NCBI GenBank assembly: GCA_949358305.1
Contig: OX442323.1
Coordinates: 62,001 to 126,000, forward strand
Length of the DNA: 64,000 nt
Reading direction: 5' to 3'
Origin: Strigamia acuminata
Lineage: Eukaryota > Arthropoda > Chilopoda > Geophilomorpha > Linotaeniidae
The translations under genes were made by a program, and so were the position numbers. Below the pieces are notes generated by a model that did not search any database, was not told the origin of the DNA, and saw only the letters and a program-made list of their open reading frames with translations. Shown here one piece after another: positions 24,901 through 39,900 of the stretch (positions are counted from its first letter, which is position 1; every line of letters begins with the position of its first letter).

Positions 24901-27900
24901 ACAAGTCCAATGTCTCTGAATGTTCAGAAATAGTGTTTAAACCTTAGTAGAAGGCTCCAATGTAAGTTTTAGAAACATCTAACTAATGATTTGGGAGAAT
25001 AGACTTTTGATCTCATCACAGTTGACTTAGCACAAACACCACAAGACCAATGTTTCTGAATGTTCAGAAATAGTGTTTAAACCTTAGTAGAAGGCTCCAA
25101 TGTAAGTTTTAGAAACATCTAACTAATGATTTGGGAGAATAGACTTTTGATCTCATCACAGTTGACTTAGCACAAACACCACAAGTCCAATGTCTCTGAA
25201 TGTAAAGAAATAGTGTTTAAACCTTAGTAGAAGCCTTCAATGTAAGTTTTAGCAACATCCAAGCAATACATTTTGAAAAAAAAATTTTGAGCTTATTTCA
25301 CATCGCAGTTGACTTAGCACAAACACCACAAGACCAATGTCTCTGAATGTTCAGAAATAGTGTTTAAACCTTAGTAGAAGGCTCCAATGTAAGTTTTAGA
25401 AACATCTAACTAATGATTTGGGAGAATAGACTTTTGATCTCATCACAGTTGACTTAGCACAAACACCACAAGATTAATGTCTCTGAATGTTCAGAAATAG
25501 TGTTTAAACCTTAGTAGAAGGCTCCAATGTAAGTTTTAGAAACATCTAACTAATGATTTGGGAGAATAGACTTTTGATCTCATCACAGTTGACTTAGCAC
25601 AAACACCACAAGACCAATGTTTCTGAATGTTCAGAAATAGTGTTTAAACCTTAGTAGAAGGCTCCAATGTAAGTTTTAGAAACATCTAACCAATGATTTG
25701 GGAGAATAGACTTTTGATCTCATCACAGTTGACTTAGCACAAACACCACAAGTCCAATGTCTCTGAATGTTCAGAAATAGTGTTTAAACCTTAGTAGAAG
25801 CCTTCAATGTAAGTTTTAGCAACATCCAAGCAATACATTTTGAAAAAAAAATTTTGAGCTTATTTCACATCGCAGTTGACTTAGCACAAACACCACAAGA
25901 CCAATGTCTCTGAATGTTCAGAAATAGTGTTTAAACCTTAGTAGAAAGCTCCAATGTAAGTTTTAGAAACATCTAACTAATGATTTGGGAGAATAGACTT
26001 TTGATCTCATCACAGTTGACTTAGCACAAACACCACAAGTCCAATGTCTCTGAATGTTCAGAAATAGTGTTTAAACCTTAGTAGAAGACTTCAATGTAAG
26101 TTTTAGCAACATCCAAGCGCTGATTTGGGAGAATAGACTTTTGATCTCATCACAGTTGACTTAGCACAAACACCACAAGACAAATGTCTCTGAATGTTTA
26201 GAAATAGTGTTTAAACCTTAGTAGAAGACTTCAATGTAAGTTTTAGCAACATCCAAGCACTGATTTGGGAGAATAGACTTTTGATCTCATCACAGTTGAC
26301 TTAGCACAAACACCACAAGTCCAATGTCTCTGAATGTTCAGAAATAGTGTTTAAACCTTAGTAGAAGGCTCCAATGTAAGTTTTAGAAACATCTAACTAA
26401 TGATTTGGGAGAATAGACTTTTGATCTCATCACAGTTGACTTAGCACAAACACCACAAGACCAATGTTTCTGAATGTTCAGAAATAGTGTTTAAACCTTA
26501 GTAGAAGGCTCCAATGTAAGTTTTAGAAACATCTAACTAATGATTTGGGAGAATAGACTTTTGATCTCATCACAGTTGACTTAGCACAAACACCACAAGT
26601 CCAATGTCTCTGAATGTAAAGAAATAGTGTTTAAACCTTAGTAGAAGCCTTCAATGTAAGTTTTAGCAACATCCAAGCAATACATTTTGAAAAAAAAATT
26701 TTGAGCTTATTTCACATCGCAGTTGACTTAGCACAAACACCACAAGACCAATGTCTCTGAATGTTCAGAAATAGTGTTTAAACCTTAGTAGAAGGCTCCA
26801 ATGTAAGTTTTAGAAACATCTAACTAATGATTTGGGAGAATAGACTTTTGATCTCATCACAGTTGACTTAGCACAAACACCACAAGATTAATGTCTCTGA
26901 ATGTTCAGAAATAGTGTTTAAACCTTAGTAGAAGGCTCCAATGTAAGTTTTAGAAACATCTAACTAATGATTTGGGAGAATAGACTTTTGATCTCATCAC
27001 AGTTGACTTAGCACAAACACCACAAGACCAATGTTTCTGAATGTTCAGAAATAGTGTTTAAACCTTAGTAGAAGGCTCCAATGTAAGTTTTAGAAACATC
27101 TAACCAATGATTTGGGAGAATAGACTTTTGATCTCATCACAGTTGACTTAGCACAAACACCACAAGTCCAATGTCTCTGAATGTTCAGAAATAGTGTTTA
27201 AACCTTAGTAGAAGCCTTCAATGTAAGTTTTAGCAACATCCAAGCAATACATTTTGAAAAAAAAATTTTGAGCTTATTTCACATCGCAGTTGACTTAGCA
27301 CAAACACCACAAGACCAATGTCTCTGAATGTTCAGAAATAGTGTTTAAACCTTAGTAGAAAGCTCCAATGTAAGTTTTAGAAACATCTAACTAATGATTT
27401 GGGAGAATAGACTTTTGATCTCATCACAGTTGACTTAGCACAAACACCACAAGTCCAATGTCTCTGAATGTTCAGAAATAGTGTTTAAACCTTAGTAGAA
27501 GGCTCCAATGTAAGTTTTAGAAACATCTAACTAATGATTTGGGAGAATAGACTTTTGATCTCATCACAGTTGACTTAGCACAAACACCACAAGATTAATG
27601 TCTCTGAATGTTCAGAAATAGTGTTTAAACCTTAGTAGAAGGCTCCAATGTAAGTTTTAGAAACATCTAACTAATGATTTGGGAGAATAGACTTTTGATC
27701 TCATCACAGTTGACTTAGCACAAACACCACAAGACCAATGTCTCTGAATGTTCAGAAATAGTGTTTAAACCTTAGTAGAAGGCTCCAATGTAAGTTTTAG
27801 AAACATCTAACTAATGATTTGGGAGAATAGACTTTTGATCTCATCACAGTTGACTTAGCACAAACACCACAAGTCCAATGTCTCTGAATGTTCAGAAATA

Positions 27901-30900
27901 GTGTTTAAACCTTAGTAGAAGACTTCAATGTAAGTTTTAGCAACATCCAAGCGCTGATTTGGGAGAATAGACTTTTGATCTCATCACAGTTGACTTAGCA
28001 CAAACACCACAAGACAAATGTCTCTGAATGTTCAGAAATAGTGTTTAAACCTTAGTAGAAGACTTCAATGTAAGTTTTAGCAACATCCAAGCACTGATTT
28101 GGGAGAATAGACTTTTGATCTCATCACAGTTGACTTAGCACAAACACCACAAGACCAATGTTTCTGAATGTTCAGAAATAGTGTTTAAACCTTAGTAGAA
28201 GGCTCCAATGTAAGTTTTAGAAACATCTAACTAATGATTTGGGAGAATAGACTTTTGATCTCATCACAGTTGACTTAGCACAAACACCACAAGTCCAATG
28301 TCTCTGAATGTTCAGAAATAGTGTTTAAACCCTAGTAGAAGCCTTCAATTTAAATTTTAGCAACATCCAAGCACTGATTTGGGAGAATAGACTTTTGATC
28401 TCATCACAGATGACTTAGCACAAACACCACAAGACCAATGTCTCTGAATGTTCAGAAATAGGGTTTAAACCTTAGTAGAAGGCTCCAATGTAAGTTTTAG
28501 AAACATCTAACCAATGATTTGGGAGAATAGACTTTTGATCTCATCACAGTTGACTTAGCACAAACACCACAAGTCCAATGTCTCTGAATGTTCAGAAATA
28601 GTGTTTAAACCTTAGTAGAAGGCTCCAATGTAAGTTTTAGAAACATCTAACCAATGATTTGGGAGAATAGACTTTTGATCTCATCACAGTTGACTTAGCA
28701 CAAACACCACAAGTCCAATGTCTCTGAATGTAAAGAAATAGTGTTTAAACCTTAGTAGAAGCCTTCAATGTAAGTTTTAGCAACATCCAAGCAATACATT
28801 TTGAAAAAAAAATTTTGAGCTTATTTCACATCGCAGTTGACTTAGCACAAACACCACAAGACCAATGTCTCTGAATGTTCAGAAATAGTGTTTAAACCTT
28901 AGTAGAAGGCTCCAATGTAAGTTTTAGCAACATCCAAGCACTGATTTGGGAGAATAGACTTTTGATCTCATCACAGTTGACTTAGCACAAACACCACAAG
29001 TCCAATGTCTCTGAATGTTCAGAAATAGTGTTTAAACCTTAGTAGAAGGCTCCAATGTAAGTTTTAGAAACATCTAACTAATGATTTGGGAGAATAGACT
29101 TTTGATCTCATCACAGTTGACTTAGCACAAACACCACAAGACCAATGTTTCTGAATGTTCAGAAATAGTGTTTAAACCTTAGTAGAAGGCTCCAATGTAA
29201 GTTTTAGAAACATCTAACCAATGATTTGGGAGAATAGACTTTTGATCTCATCACAGTTGACTTAGCACAAACACCACAAGTCCAATGTCTCTGAATGTAA
29301 AGAAATAGTGTTTAAACCTTAGTAGAAGCCTTCAATGTAAGTTTTAGCAACATCCAAGCAATACATTTTGAAAAAAAAATTTTGAGCTTATTTCACATCG
29401 CAGTTGACTTAGCACAAACACCACAAGACCAATGTCTCTGAATGTTCAGAAATAGTGTTTAAACCTTAGTAGAAGGCTCCAATGTAAGTTTTAGAAACAT
29501 CTAACTAATGATTTGGGAGAATAGACTTTTGATCTCATCACAGTTGACTTAGCACAAACACCACAAGATTAATGTCTCTGAATGTTCAGAAATAGTGTTT
29601 AAACCTTAGTAGAAGGCTCCAATGTAAGTTTTAGAAACATCTAACTAATGATTTGGGAGAATAGACTTTTGATCTCATCACAGTTGACTTAGCACAAACA
29701 CCACAAGACCAATGTTTCTGAATGTTCAGAAATAGTGTTTAAACCTTAGTAGAAGGCTCCAATGTAAGTTTTAGAAACATCTAACCAATGATTTGGGAGA
29801 ATAGACTTTTGATCTCATCACAGTTGACTTAGCACAAACACCACAAGTCCAATGTCTCTGAATGTTCAGAAATAGTGTTTAAACCTTAGTAGAAGCCTTC
29901 AATGTAAGTTTTAGCAACATCCAAGCAATACATTTTGAAAAAAAAATTTTGAGCTTATTTCACATCGCAGTTGACTTAGCACAAACACCACAAGACCAAT
30001 GTCTCTGAATGTTCAGAAATAGTGTTTAAACCTTAGTAGAAAGCTCCAATGTAAGTTTTAGAAACATCTAACTAATGATTTGGGAGAATAGACTTTTGAT
30101 CTCATCACAGTTGACTTAGCACAAACACCACAAGTCCAATGTCTCTGAATGTTCAGAAATAGTGTTTAAACCTTAGTAGAAGGCTCCAATGTAAGTTTTA
30201 GAAACATCTAACTAATGATTTGGGAGAATAGACTTTTGATCTCATCACAGTTGACTTAGCACAAACACCACAAGATTAATGTCTCTGAATGTTCAGAAAT
30301 AGTGTTTAAACCTTAGTAGAAGGCTCCAATGTAAGTTTTAGAAACATCTAACTAATGATTTGGGAGAATAGACTTTTGATCTCATCACAGTTGACTTAGC
30401 ACAAACACCACAAGACCAATGTCTCTGAATGTTCAGAAATAGTGTTTAAACCTTAGTAGAAGGCTCCAATGTAAGTTTTAGAAACATCTAACTAATGATT
30501 TGGGAGAATAGACTTTTGATCTCATCACAGTTGACTTAGCACAAACACCACAAGTCCAATGTCTCTGAATGTTCAGAAATAGTGTTTAAACCTTAGTAGA
30601 AGGCTCCAATGTAAGTTTTAGAAACATCTAACTAATGATTTGGGAGAATAGACTTTTGATCTCATCACAGTTGACTTAGCACAAACACCACAAGTCCAAT
30701 GTCTCTGAATGTTCAGAAATAGTGTTTAAACCCTAGTAGAAGCCTTCAATTTAAATTTTAGCAACATCCAAGCACTGATTTGGGAGAATAGACTTTTGAT
30801 CTCATCACAGATGACTTAGCACAAACACCACAAGACCAATGTCTCTGAATGTTCAGAAATAGGGTTTAAACCTTAGTAGAAGGCTCCAATGTAAGTTTTA

Positions 30901-33900
30901 GAAACATCTAACCAATGATTTGGGAGAATAGACTTTTGATCTCATCACAGATGACTTAGCACAAACACCACAAGACCAATGTCTCTGAATGTTCAGAAAT
31001 AGGGTTTAAACCTTAGTAGAAGGCTCCAATGTAAGTTTTAGAAACATCTAACCAATGATTTGGGAAAATAGACTTTTGATCTCATCACAGTTGACTTAGC
31101 ACAAACACCACAAGACCAATGTCTCTGAATGTTCAGAAATAGTGTTTAAACCTTAGTAGAAAGCTCCAATGTAAGTTTTAGAAACATCTAACTAATGATT
31201 TGGGAGAATAGACTTTTGATCTCATCACAGTTGACTTAGCACAAACACCACAAGTCTAATGTCTCTGAATGTTCAGAAATAGTGTTTAAACCTTAGTAGA
31301 AGCCTTCAATTTAAATTTTAGCAACATCCAAGCACTGATTTGGGAGAATAGACTTTTGATCTCATCACAGTTGACTTAGCACAAACACCACAAGACCAAT
31401 GTTTCTGAATGTTCAGAAATAGTGTTTAAACCTTAGTAGAAGGCTCCAATGTAAGTTTTAGAAACATCTAACCAATGATTTGGGAGAATAGACTTTTGAT
31501 CTCATCACAGTTGACTTAGCACAAACACCACAAGACCAATGTTTCTGAATGTTCAGAAATAGTGTTTAAACCTTAGTAGAAGGCTCCAATGTAAGTTTTA
31601 GAAACATCTAACTAATGATTTGGGAGAATAGACTTTTGATCTCATCACAGTTGACTTAGCACAAACACCACAAGTCCAATGTCTCTGAATGTTCAGAAAT
31701 AGTGTTTAAACCTTAGTAGAAGGCTCCAATGTAAGTTTTAGAAACATCTAACTAATGATTTGGGAGAATAGACTTTTGATCTCATCACAGTTGACTTAGC
31801 ACAAACACCACAAGTCCAATGTCTCTGAATGTTCAGAAATAGTGTTTAAACCCTAGTAGAAGCCTTCAATTTAAATTTTAGCAACATCCAAGCACTGATT
31901 TGGGAGAATAGACTTTTGATCTCATCACAGATGACTTAGCACAAACACCACAAGACCAATGTCTCTGAATGTTCAGAAATAGTGTTTAAACCTTAGTAGA
32001 AGGCTCCAATGTAAGTTTTAGAAACATCTAACTAATGATTTGGGAGAATAGACTTTTGATCTCATCACAGTTGACTTAGCACAAACACCACAAGATTAAT
32101 GTCTCTGAATGTTCAGAAATAGTGTTTAAACCTTAGTAGAAGGCTCCAATGTAAGTTTTAGAAACATCTAACTAATGATTTGGGAGAATAGACTTTTGAT
32201 CTCATCACAGTTGACTTAGCACAAACACCACAAGACCAATGTCTCTGAATGTTCAGAAATAGTGTTTAAACCTTAGTAGAAGGCTCCAATGTAAGTTTTA
32301 GAAACATCTAACTAATGATTTGGGAGAATAGACTTTTGATCTCATCACAGTTGACTTAGCACAAACACCACAAGTCCAATGTCTCTGAATGTTCAGAAAT
32401 AGTGTTTAAACCTTAGTAGAAGGCTCCAATGTAAGTTTTAGAAACATCTAACTAATGATTTGGGAGAATAGACTTTTGATCTCATCACAGTTGACTTAGC
32501 ACAAACACCACAAGTCCAATGTCTCTGAATGTTCAGAAATAGTGTTTAAACCCTAGTAGAAGCCTTCAATTTAAATTTTAGCAACATCCAAGCACTGATT
32601 TGGGAGAATAGACTTTTGATCTCATCACAGATGACTTAGCACAAACACCACAAGACCAATGTCTCTGAATGTTCAGAAATAGGGTTTAAACCTTAGTAGA
32701 AGGCTCCAATGTAAGTTTTAGAAACATCTAACCAATGATTTGGGAGAATAGACTTTTGATCTCATCACAGATGACTTAGCACAAACACCACAAGACCAAT
32801 GTCTCTGAATGTTCAGAAATAGGGTTTAAACCTTAGTAGAAGGCTCCAATGTAAGTTTTAGAAACATCTAACCAATGATTTGGGAAAATAGACTTTTGAT
32901 CTCATCACAGTTGACTTAGCACAAACACCACAAGACCAATGTCTCTGAATGTTCAGAAATAGTGTTTAAACCTTAGTAGAAAGCTCCAATGTAAGTTTTA
33001 GAAACATCTAACTAATGATTTGGGAGAATAGACTTTTGATCTCATCACAGTTGACTTAGCACAAACACCACAAGTCTAATGTCTCTGAATGTTCAGAAAT
33101 AGTGTTTAAACCTTAGTAGAAGCCTTCAATTTAAATTTTAGCAACATCCAAGCACTGATTTGGGAGAATAGACTTTTGATCTCATCACAGTTGACTTAGC
33201 ACAAACACCACAAGACCAATGTTTCTGAATGTTCAGAAATAGTGTTTAAACCTTAGTAGAAGGCTCCAATGTAAGTTTTAGAAACATCTAACCAATGATT
33301 TGGGAGAATAGACTTTTGATCTCATCACAGTTGACTTAGCACAAACACCACAAGACCAATGTTTCTGAATGTTCAGAAATAGTGTTTAAACCTTAGTAGA
33401 AGGCTCCAATGTAAGTTTTAGAAACATCTAACCAATGATTTGGGAGAATAGACTTTTGATCTCATCACAGTTGACTTAGCACAAACACCACAAGTCCAAT
33501 GTCTCTGAATGTTCAGAAATAGTGTTTAAACCTTAGTAGAAGGCTCCGATGTAAGTTTTAGCAACATCCAAGCAATACATTTTGAAAAAAAAATTTTGAG
33601 CTTATTTCACATCGCAGTTGACTTAGCACAAACACCACAAGACCAATGTCTCTGAATGTTCAGAAATAGTGTTTAAACCTTAGTAGAAAGCTCCAATGTA
33701 AGTTTTAGAAACATCTAACTAATGATTTGGGAGAATAGACTTTTGATCTCATCACAGTTGACTTAGCACAAACACCACAAGTCCAATGTCTCTGAATGTT
33801 CAGAAATAGTGTTTAAACCTTAGTAGAAGGCTCCAATGTAAGTTTTAGAAACATCTAGCTAATGATTTGGGAGAATAGACTTTTGATCTCATCACAGTTG

Positions 33901-36900
33901 ACTTAGCACAAACACCACAAGATTAATGTCTCTGAATGTTCAGAAATAGTGTTTAAACCTTAGTAGAAGGCTCCAATGTAAGTTTTAGAAACATCTAACT
34001 AATGATTTGGGAGAATAGACTTTTGATCTCATCACAGTTGACTTAGCACAAACACCACAAGTCCAATGTCTCTGAATGTTCAGAAATAGTGTTTAAACCT
34101 TAGTAGAAGGCTCCAATGTAAGTTTTAGAAACATCTAACTAATGATTTGGGAGAATAGACTTTTGATCTCATCACAGTTGACTTAGCACAAACACCACAA
34201 GATTAATGTCTCTGAATGTTCAGAAATAGTGTTTAAACCTTAGTAGAAGGCTCCAATGTAAGTTTTAGAAACATCTAACTAATGATTTGGGAGAATAGAC
34301 TTTTGATCTCATCACAGTTGACTTAGCACAAACACCACAAGACCAATGTCTCTGAATGTTCAGAAATAGTGTTTAAACCTTAGTAGAAGGCTCCAATGTA
34401 AGTTTTAGAAACATCTAACTAATGATTTGGGAGAATAGACTTTTGATCTCATCACAGATGACTTAGCACAAACACCACAAGACCAATGTCTCTGAATGTT
34501 CAGAAATAGGGTTTAAACCTTAGTAGAAGGCTCCAATGTAAGTTTTAGAAACATCTAACCAATGATTTGGGAGAATAGACTTTTGATCTCATCACAGTTG
34601 ACTTAGCACAAACACCACAAGTCCAATGTCTCTGAATGTTCAGAAATAGTGTTTAAACCTTAGTAGAAGGCTCCAATGTAAGTTTTAGAAACATCTAACT
34701 AATGATTTGGGAGAATAGACTTTTGATCTCATCACAGTTGACTTAGCACAAACACCACAAGATTAATGTCTCTGAATGTTCAGAAATAGTGTTTAAACCT
34801 TAGTAGAAGGCTCCAATGTAAGTTTTAGAAACATCTAACTAATGATTTGGAAGAATAGACTTTTGATCTCATCACAGTTGACTTAGCACAAACACCACAA
34901 GACCAATGTCTCTGAATGTTCAGAAATAGTGTTTAAACCTTAGTAGAAGGCTCCAATGTAAGTTTTAGAAACATCTAACTAATGATTTGGGAGAATAGAC
35001 TTTTGATCTCATCACAGATGACTTAGCACAAACACCACAAGACCAATGTCTCTGAATGTTCAGAAATAGGGTTTAAACCTTAGTAGAAGGCTCCAATGTA
35101 AGTTTTAGAAACATCTAACCAATGATTTGGGAGAATAGACTTTTGATCTCATCACAGTTGACTTAGCACAAACACCACAAGACCAATGTCTCTGAATGTT
35201 CAGAAATAGTGTTTAAACCTTAGTAGAAAGCTCCAATGTAAGTTTTAGAAACATCTAACTAATGATTTGGGAGAATAGACTTTTGATCTCATCACAGTTG
35301 ACTTAGCACAAACACCACAAGTCTAATGTCTCTGAATGTTCAGAAATAGTGTTTAAACCTTAGTAGAAGCCTTCAATTTAAATTTTAGCAACATCCAAGC
35401 ACTGATTTGGGAGAATAGACTTTTGATCTCATCACAGTTGACTTAGCACAAACACCACAAGACCAATGTTTCTGAATGTTCAGAAATAGTGTTTAAACCT
35501 TAGTAGAAGGCTCTAATGTAAGTTTTAGAAACATCTAACCAATGATTTGGGAGAATAGACTTTTGATCTCATCACAGTTGACTTAGCACAAACACCACAA
35601 GTCCAATGTCTCTGAATGTTCAGAAATAGTGTTTAAACCTTAGTAGAAGCCTTCAATGTAAGTTTTAGCAACATCCAAGCAATACATTTTGAAAAAAAAA
35701 TTTTGAGCTTATTTCACATCGCAGTTGACTTAGCACAAACACCACAAGACCAATGTCTCTGAATGTTCAGAAATAGTGTTTAAACCTTAGTAGAAAGCTC
35801 CAATGTAAGTTTTAGAAACATCTAACTAATGATTTGGGAGAATAGACTTTTGATCTCATCACAGTTGACTTAGCACAAACACCACAAGTCCAATGTCTCT
35901 GAATGTTCAGAAATAGTGTTTAAACCTTAGTAGAAGGCTCCAATGTAAGTTTTAGAAACATCTAACTAATGATTTGGGAGAATAGACTTTTGATCTCATC
36001 ACAGTTGACTTAGCACAAACACCACAAGATTAATGTCTCTGAATGTTCAGAAATAGTGTTTAAACCTTAGTAGAAGGCTCCAATGTAAGTTTTAGAAACA
36101 TCTAACTAATGATTTGGGAGAATAGACTTTTGATCTCATCACAGTTGACTTAGCACAAACACCACAAGACCAATGTCTCTGAATGTTCAGAAATAGTGTT
36201 TAAACCTTAGTAGAAGGCTCCAATGTAAGTTTTAGAAACATCTAACTAATGATTTGGGAGAATAGACTTTTGATCTCATCACAGTTGACTTAGCACAAAC
36301 ACCACAAGACCAATGTTTCTGAATGTTCAGAAATAGTGTTTAAACCTTAGTAGAAGGCTCCAATGTAAGTTTTAGAAACATCTAACCAATGATTTGGGAG
36401 AATAGACTTTTGATCTCATCACAGTTGACTTAGCACAAACACCACAAGTCCAATGTCTCTGAATGTTCAGAAATAGTGTTTAAACCTTAGTAGAAGCCTT
36501 CAATGTAAGTTTTAGCAACATCCAAGCAATACATTTTGAAAAAAAAATTTTGAGCTTATTTCACATCGCAGTTGACTTAGCACAAACACCACAAGACCAA
36601 TGTCTCTGAATGTTCAGAAATAATGTTTAAACCTTAGTAGAAAGCTCCAATGTAAGTTTTAGAAACATCTAACTAATGATTTGGGAGAATAGACTTTTGA
36701 TCTCATCACAGTTGACTTAGCACAAACACCACAAGACCAATGTCTCTGAATGTTCAGAAATAGGGTTTAAACCTTAGTAGAAGGCTCCAATGTAAGTTTT
36801 AGAAACATCTAACTAATGATTTGGGAGAATAGACTTTTGATCTCATCACAGTTGACTTAGCACAAACACCACAAGACCAATGTCTCTGAATGTTCAGAAA

Positions 36901-39900
36901 TAGTGTTTAAACCTTAGTAGAAGGCTCCAATGTAAGTTTTAGAAACATCTAACTAATGATTTGGGAGAATAGACTTTTGATCTCATCACAGATGACTTAG
37001 CACAAACACCACAAGACCAATGTCTCTGAATGTTCAGAAATAGGGTTTAAACCTTAGTAGAAGGCTCCAATGTAAGTTTTAGAAACATCTAACCAATGAT
37101 TTGGGAGAATAGACTTTTGATCTCATCACAGTTGACTTAGCACAAACACCACAAGACCAATGTCTCTGAATGTTCAGAAATAGTGTTTAAACCTTAGTAG
37201 AAAGCTCCAATGTAAGTTTTAGAAACATCTAACTAATGATTTGGGAGAATAGACTTTTGATCTCATCACAGTTGACTTAGCACAAACACCACAAGTCTAA
37301 TGTCTCTGAATGTTCAGAAATAGTGTTTAAACCTTAGTAGAAGCCTTCAATTTAAATTTTAGCAACATCCAAGCACTGATTTGGGAGAATAGACTTTTGA
37401 TCTCATCACAGTTGACTTAGCACAAACACCACAAGACCAATGTTTCTGAATGTTCAGAAATAGTGTTTAAACCTTAGTAGAAGGCTCCAATGTAAGTTTT
37501 AGAAACATCTAACCAATGATTTGGGAGAATAGACTTTTGATCTCATCACAGTTGACTTAGCACAAACACCACAAGTCCAATGTCTCTGAATGTTCAGAAA
37601 TAGTGTTTAAACCTTAGTAGAAGGCTCCAATGTAAGTTTTAGAAACATCTAACTAATGATTTGGGAGAATAGACTTTTGATCTCATCACAGTTGACTTAG
37701 CACAAACACCACAAGATTAATGTCTCTGAATGTTCAGAAATAGTGTTTAAACCTTAGTAGAAGGCTCCAATGTAAGTTTTAGAAACATCTAACTAATGAT
37801 TTGGGAGAATAGACTTTTGATCTCATCACAGTTGACTTAGCACAAACACCACAAGACCAATGTCTCTGAATGTTCAGAAATAGTGTTTAAACCTTAGTAG
37901 AAGGCTCCAATGTAAGTTTTAGAAACATCTAACTAATGATTTGGGAGAATAGACTTTTGATCTCATCACAGTTGACTTAGCACAAACACCACAAGACCAA
38001 TGTTTCTGAATGTTCAGAAATAGTGTTTAAACCTTAGTAGAAGGCTCCAATGTAAGTTTTAGAAACATCTAACCAATGATTTGGGAGAATAGACTTTTGA
38101 TCTCATCACAGTTGACTTAGCACAAACACCACAAGACCAATGTTTCTGAATGTTCAGAAATAGTGTTTAAACCTTAGTAGAAGGCTCCAATGTAAGTTTT
38201 AGAAACATCTAACCAATGATTTGGGAGAATAGACTTTTGATCTCATCACAGTTGACTTAGCACAAACACCACAAGTCCAATGTCTCTGAATGTTTAGAAA
38301 TAGTGTTAAAACCCTAGTAGAAGCCTTCAATTTAAATTTTAGCAACATCCAAGCACTGATTTGGGAGAATAGACTTTTGATCTCATCACAGATGACTTAG
38401 CACAAACACCACAAGACCAATGTCTCTGAATGTTCAGAAATAGGGTTTAAACCTTAGTAGAAGGCTCCAATGTAAGTTTTAGAAACATCTAACCAATGAT
38501 TTGGGAGAATAGACTTTTGATCTCATCACAGTTGACTTAGCACAAACACCACAAGTCCAATGTCTCTGAATGTTCAGAAATAGTGTTTAAACCTTAGTAG
38601 AAAACTTCAATGTAAGTTTTAGCAACATCCAAGCGCTGATTTGGGAGAATAGACTTTTGATCTCATCACAGTTGACTTAGCACAAACACCACAAGACAAA
38701 TGTCTCTGAATGTTCAGAAATAGTGTTTAAACCTTAGTAGAAGACTTCAATGTAAGTTTTAGCAACATCCAAGCACTGATTTGGGAGAATAGACTTTTGA
38801 TCTCATCACAGTTGACTTAGCACAAACACCACAAGACCAATGTTTCTGAATGTTCAGAAATAGTGTTTAAACCTTAGTAGAAGGCTCCAATGTAAGTTTT
38901 AGAAACATCTAACTAATGATTTGGGAGAATAGACTTTTGATCTCATCACAGTTGACTTAGCACAAACACCACAAGTCCAATGTCTCTGAATGTTCAGAAA
39001 TAGTGTTTAAACCCTAGTAGAAGCCTTCAATTTAAATTTTAGCAACATCCAAGCACTGATTTGGGAGAATAGACTTTTGATCTCATCACAGATGACTTAG
39101 CACAAACACCACAAGACCAATGTCTCTGAATGTTCAGAAATAGGGTTTAAACCTTAGTAGAAGGCTCCAATGTAAGTTTTAGAAACATCTAACCAATGAT
39201 TTGGGAGAATAGACTTTTGATCTCATCACAGTTGACTTAGCACAAACACCACAAGTCCAATGTCTCTGAATGTTCAGAAATAGTGTTTAAACCTTAGTAG
39301 AAGACTTCAATGTAAGTTTTAGCAACATCCAAGCGCTGATTTGGGAGAATAGACTTTTGATCTCATCACAGTTGACTTAGCACAAACACCACAAGACAAA
39401 TGTCTCTGAATGTTTAGAAATAGTGTTTAAACCTTAGTAGAAGACTTCAATGTAAGTTTTAGCAACATCCAAGCACTGATTTGGGAGAATAGACTTTTGA
39501 TCTCATCACAGTTGACTTAGCACAAACACCACAAGTCCAATGTCTCTGAATGTTCAGAAATAGTGTTTAAACCTTAGTAGAAGGCTCCAATGTAAGTTTT
39601 AGAAACATCTAACTAATGATTTGGGAGAATAGACTTTTGATCTCATCACAGTTGACTTAGCACAAACACCACAAGACCAATGTTTCTGAATGTTCAGAAA
39701 TAGTGTTTAAACCTTAGTAGAAGGCTCCAATGTAAGTTTTAGAAACATCTAACCAATGATTTGGGAGAATAGACTTTTGATCTCATCACAGTTGACTTAG
39801 CACAAACACCACAAGTCCAATGTCTCTGAATGTAAAGAAATAGTGTTTAAACCTTAGTAGAAGCCTTCAATGTAAGTTTTAGCAACATCCAAGCAATACA

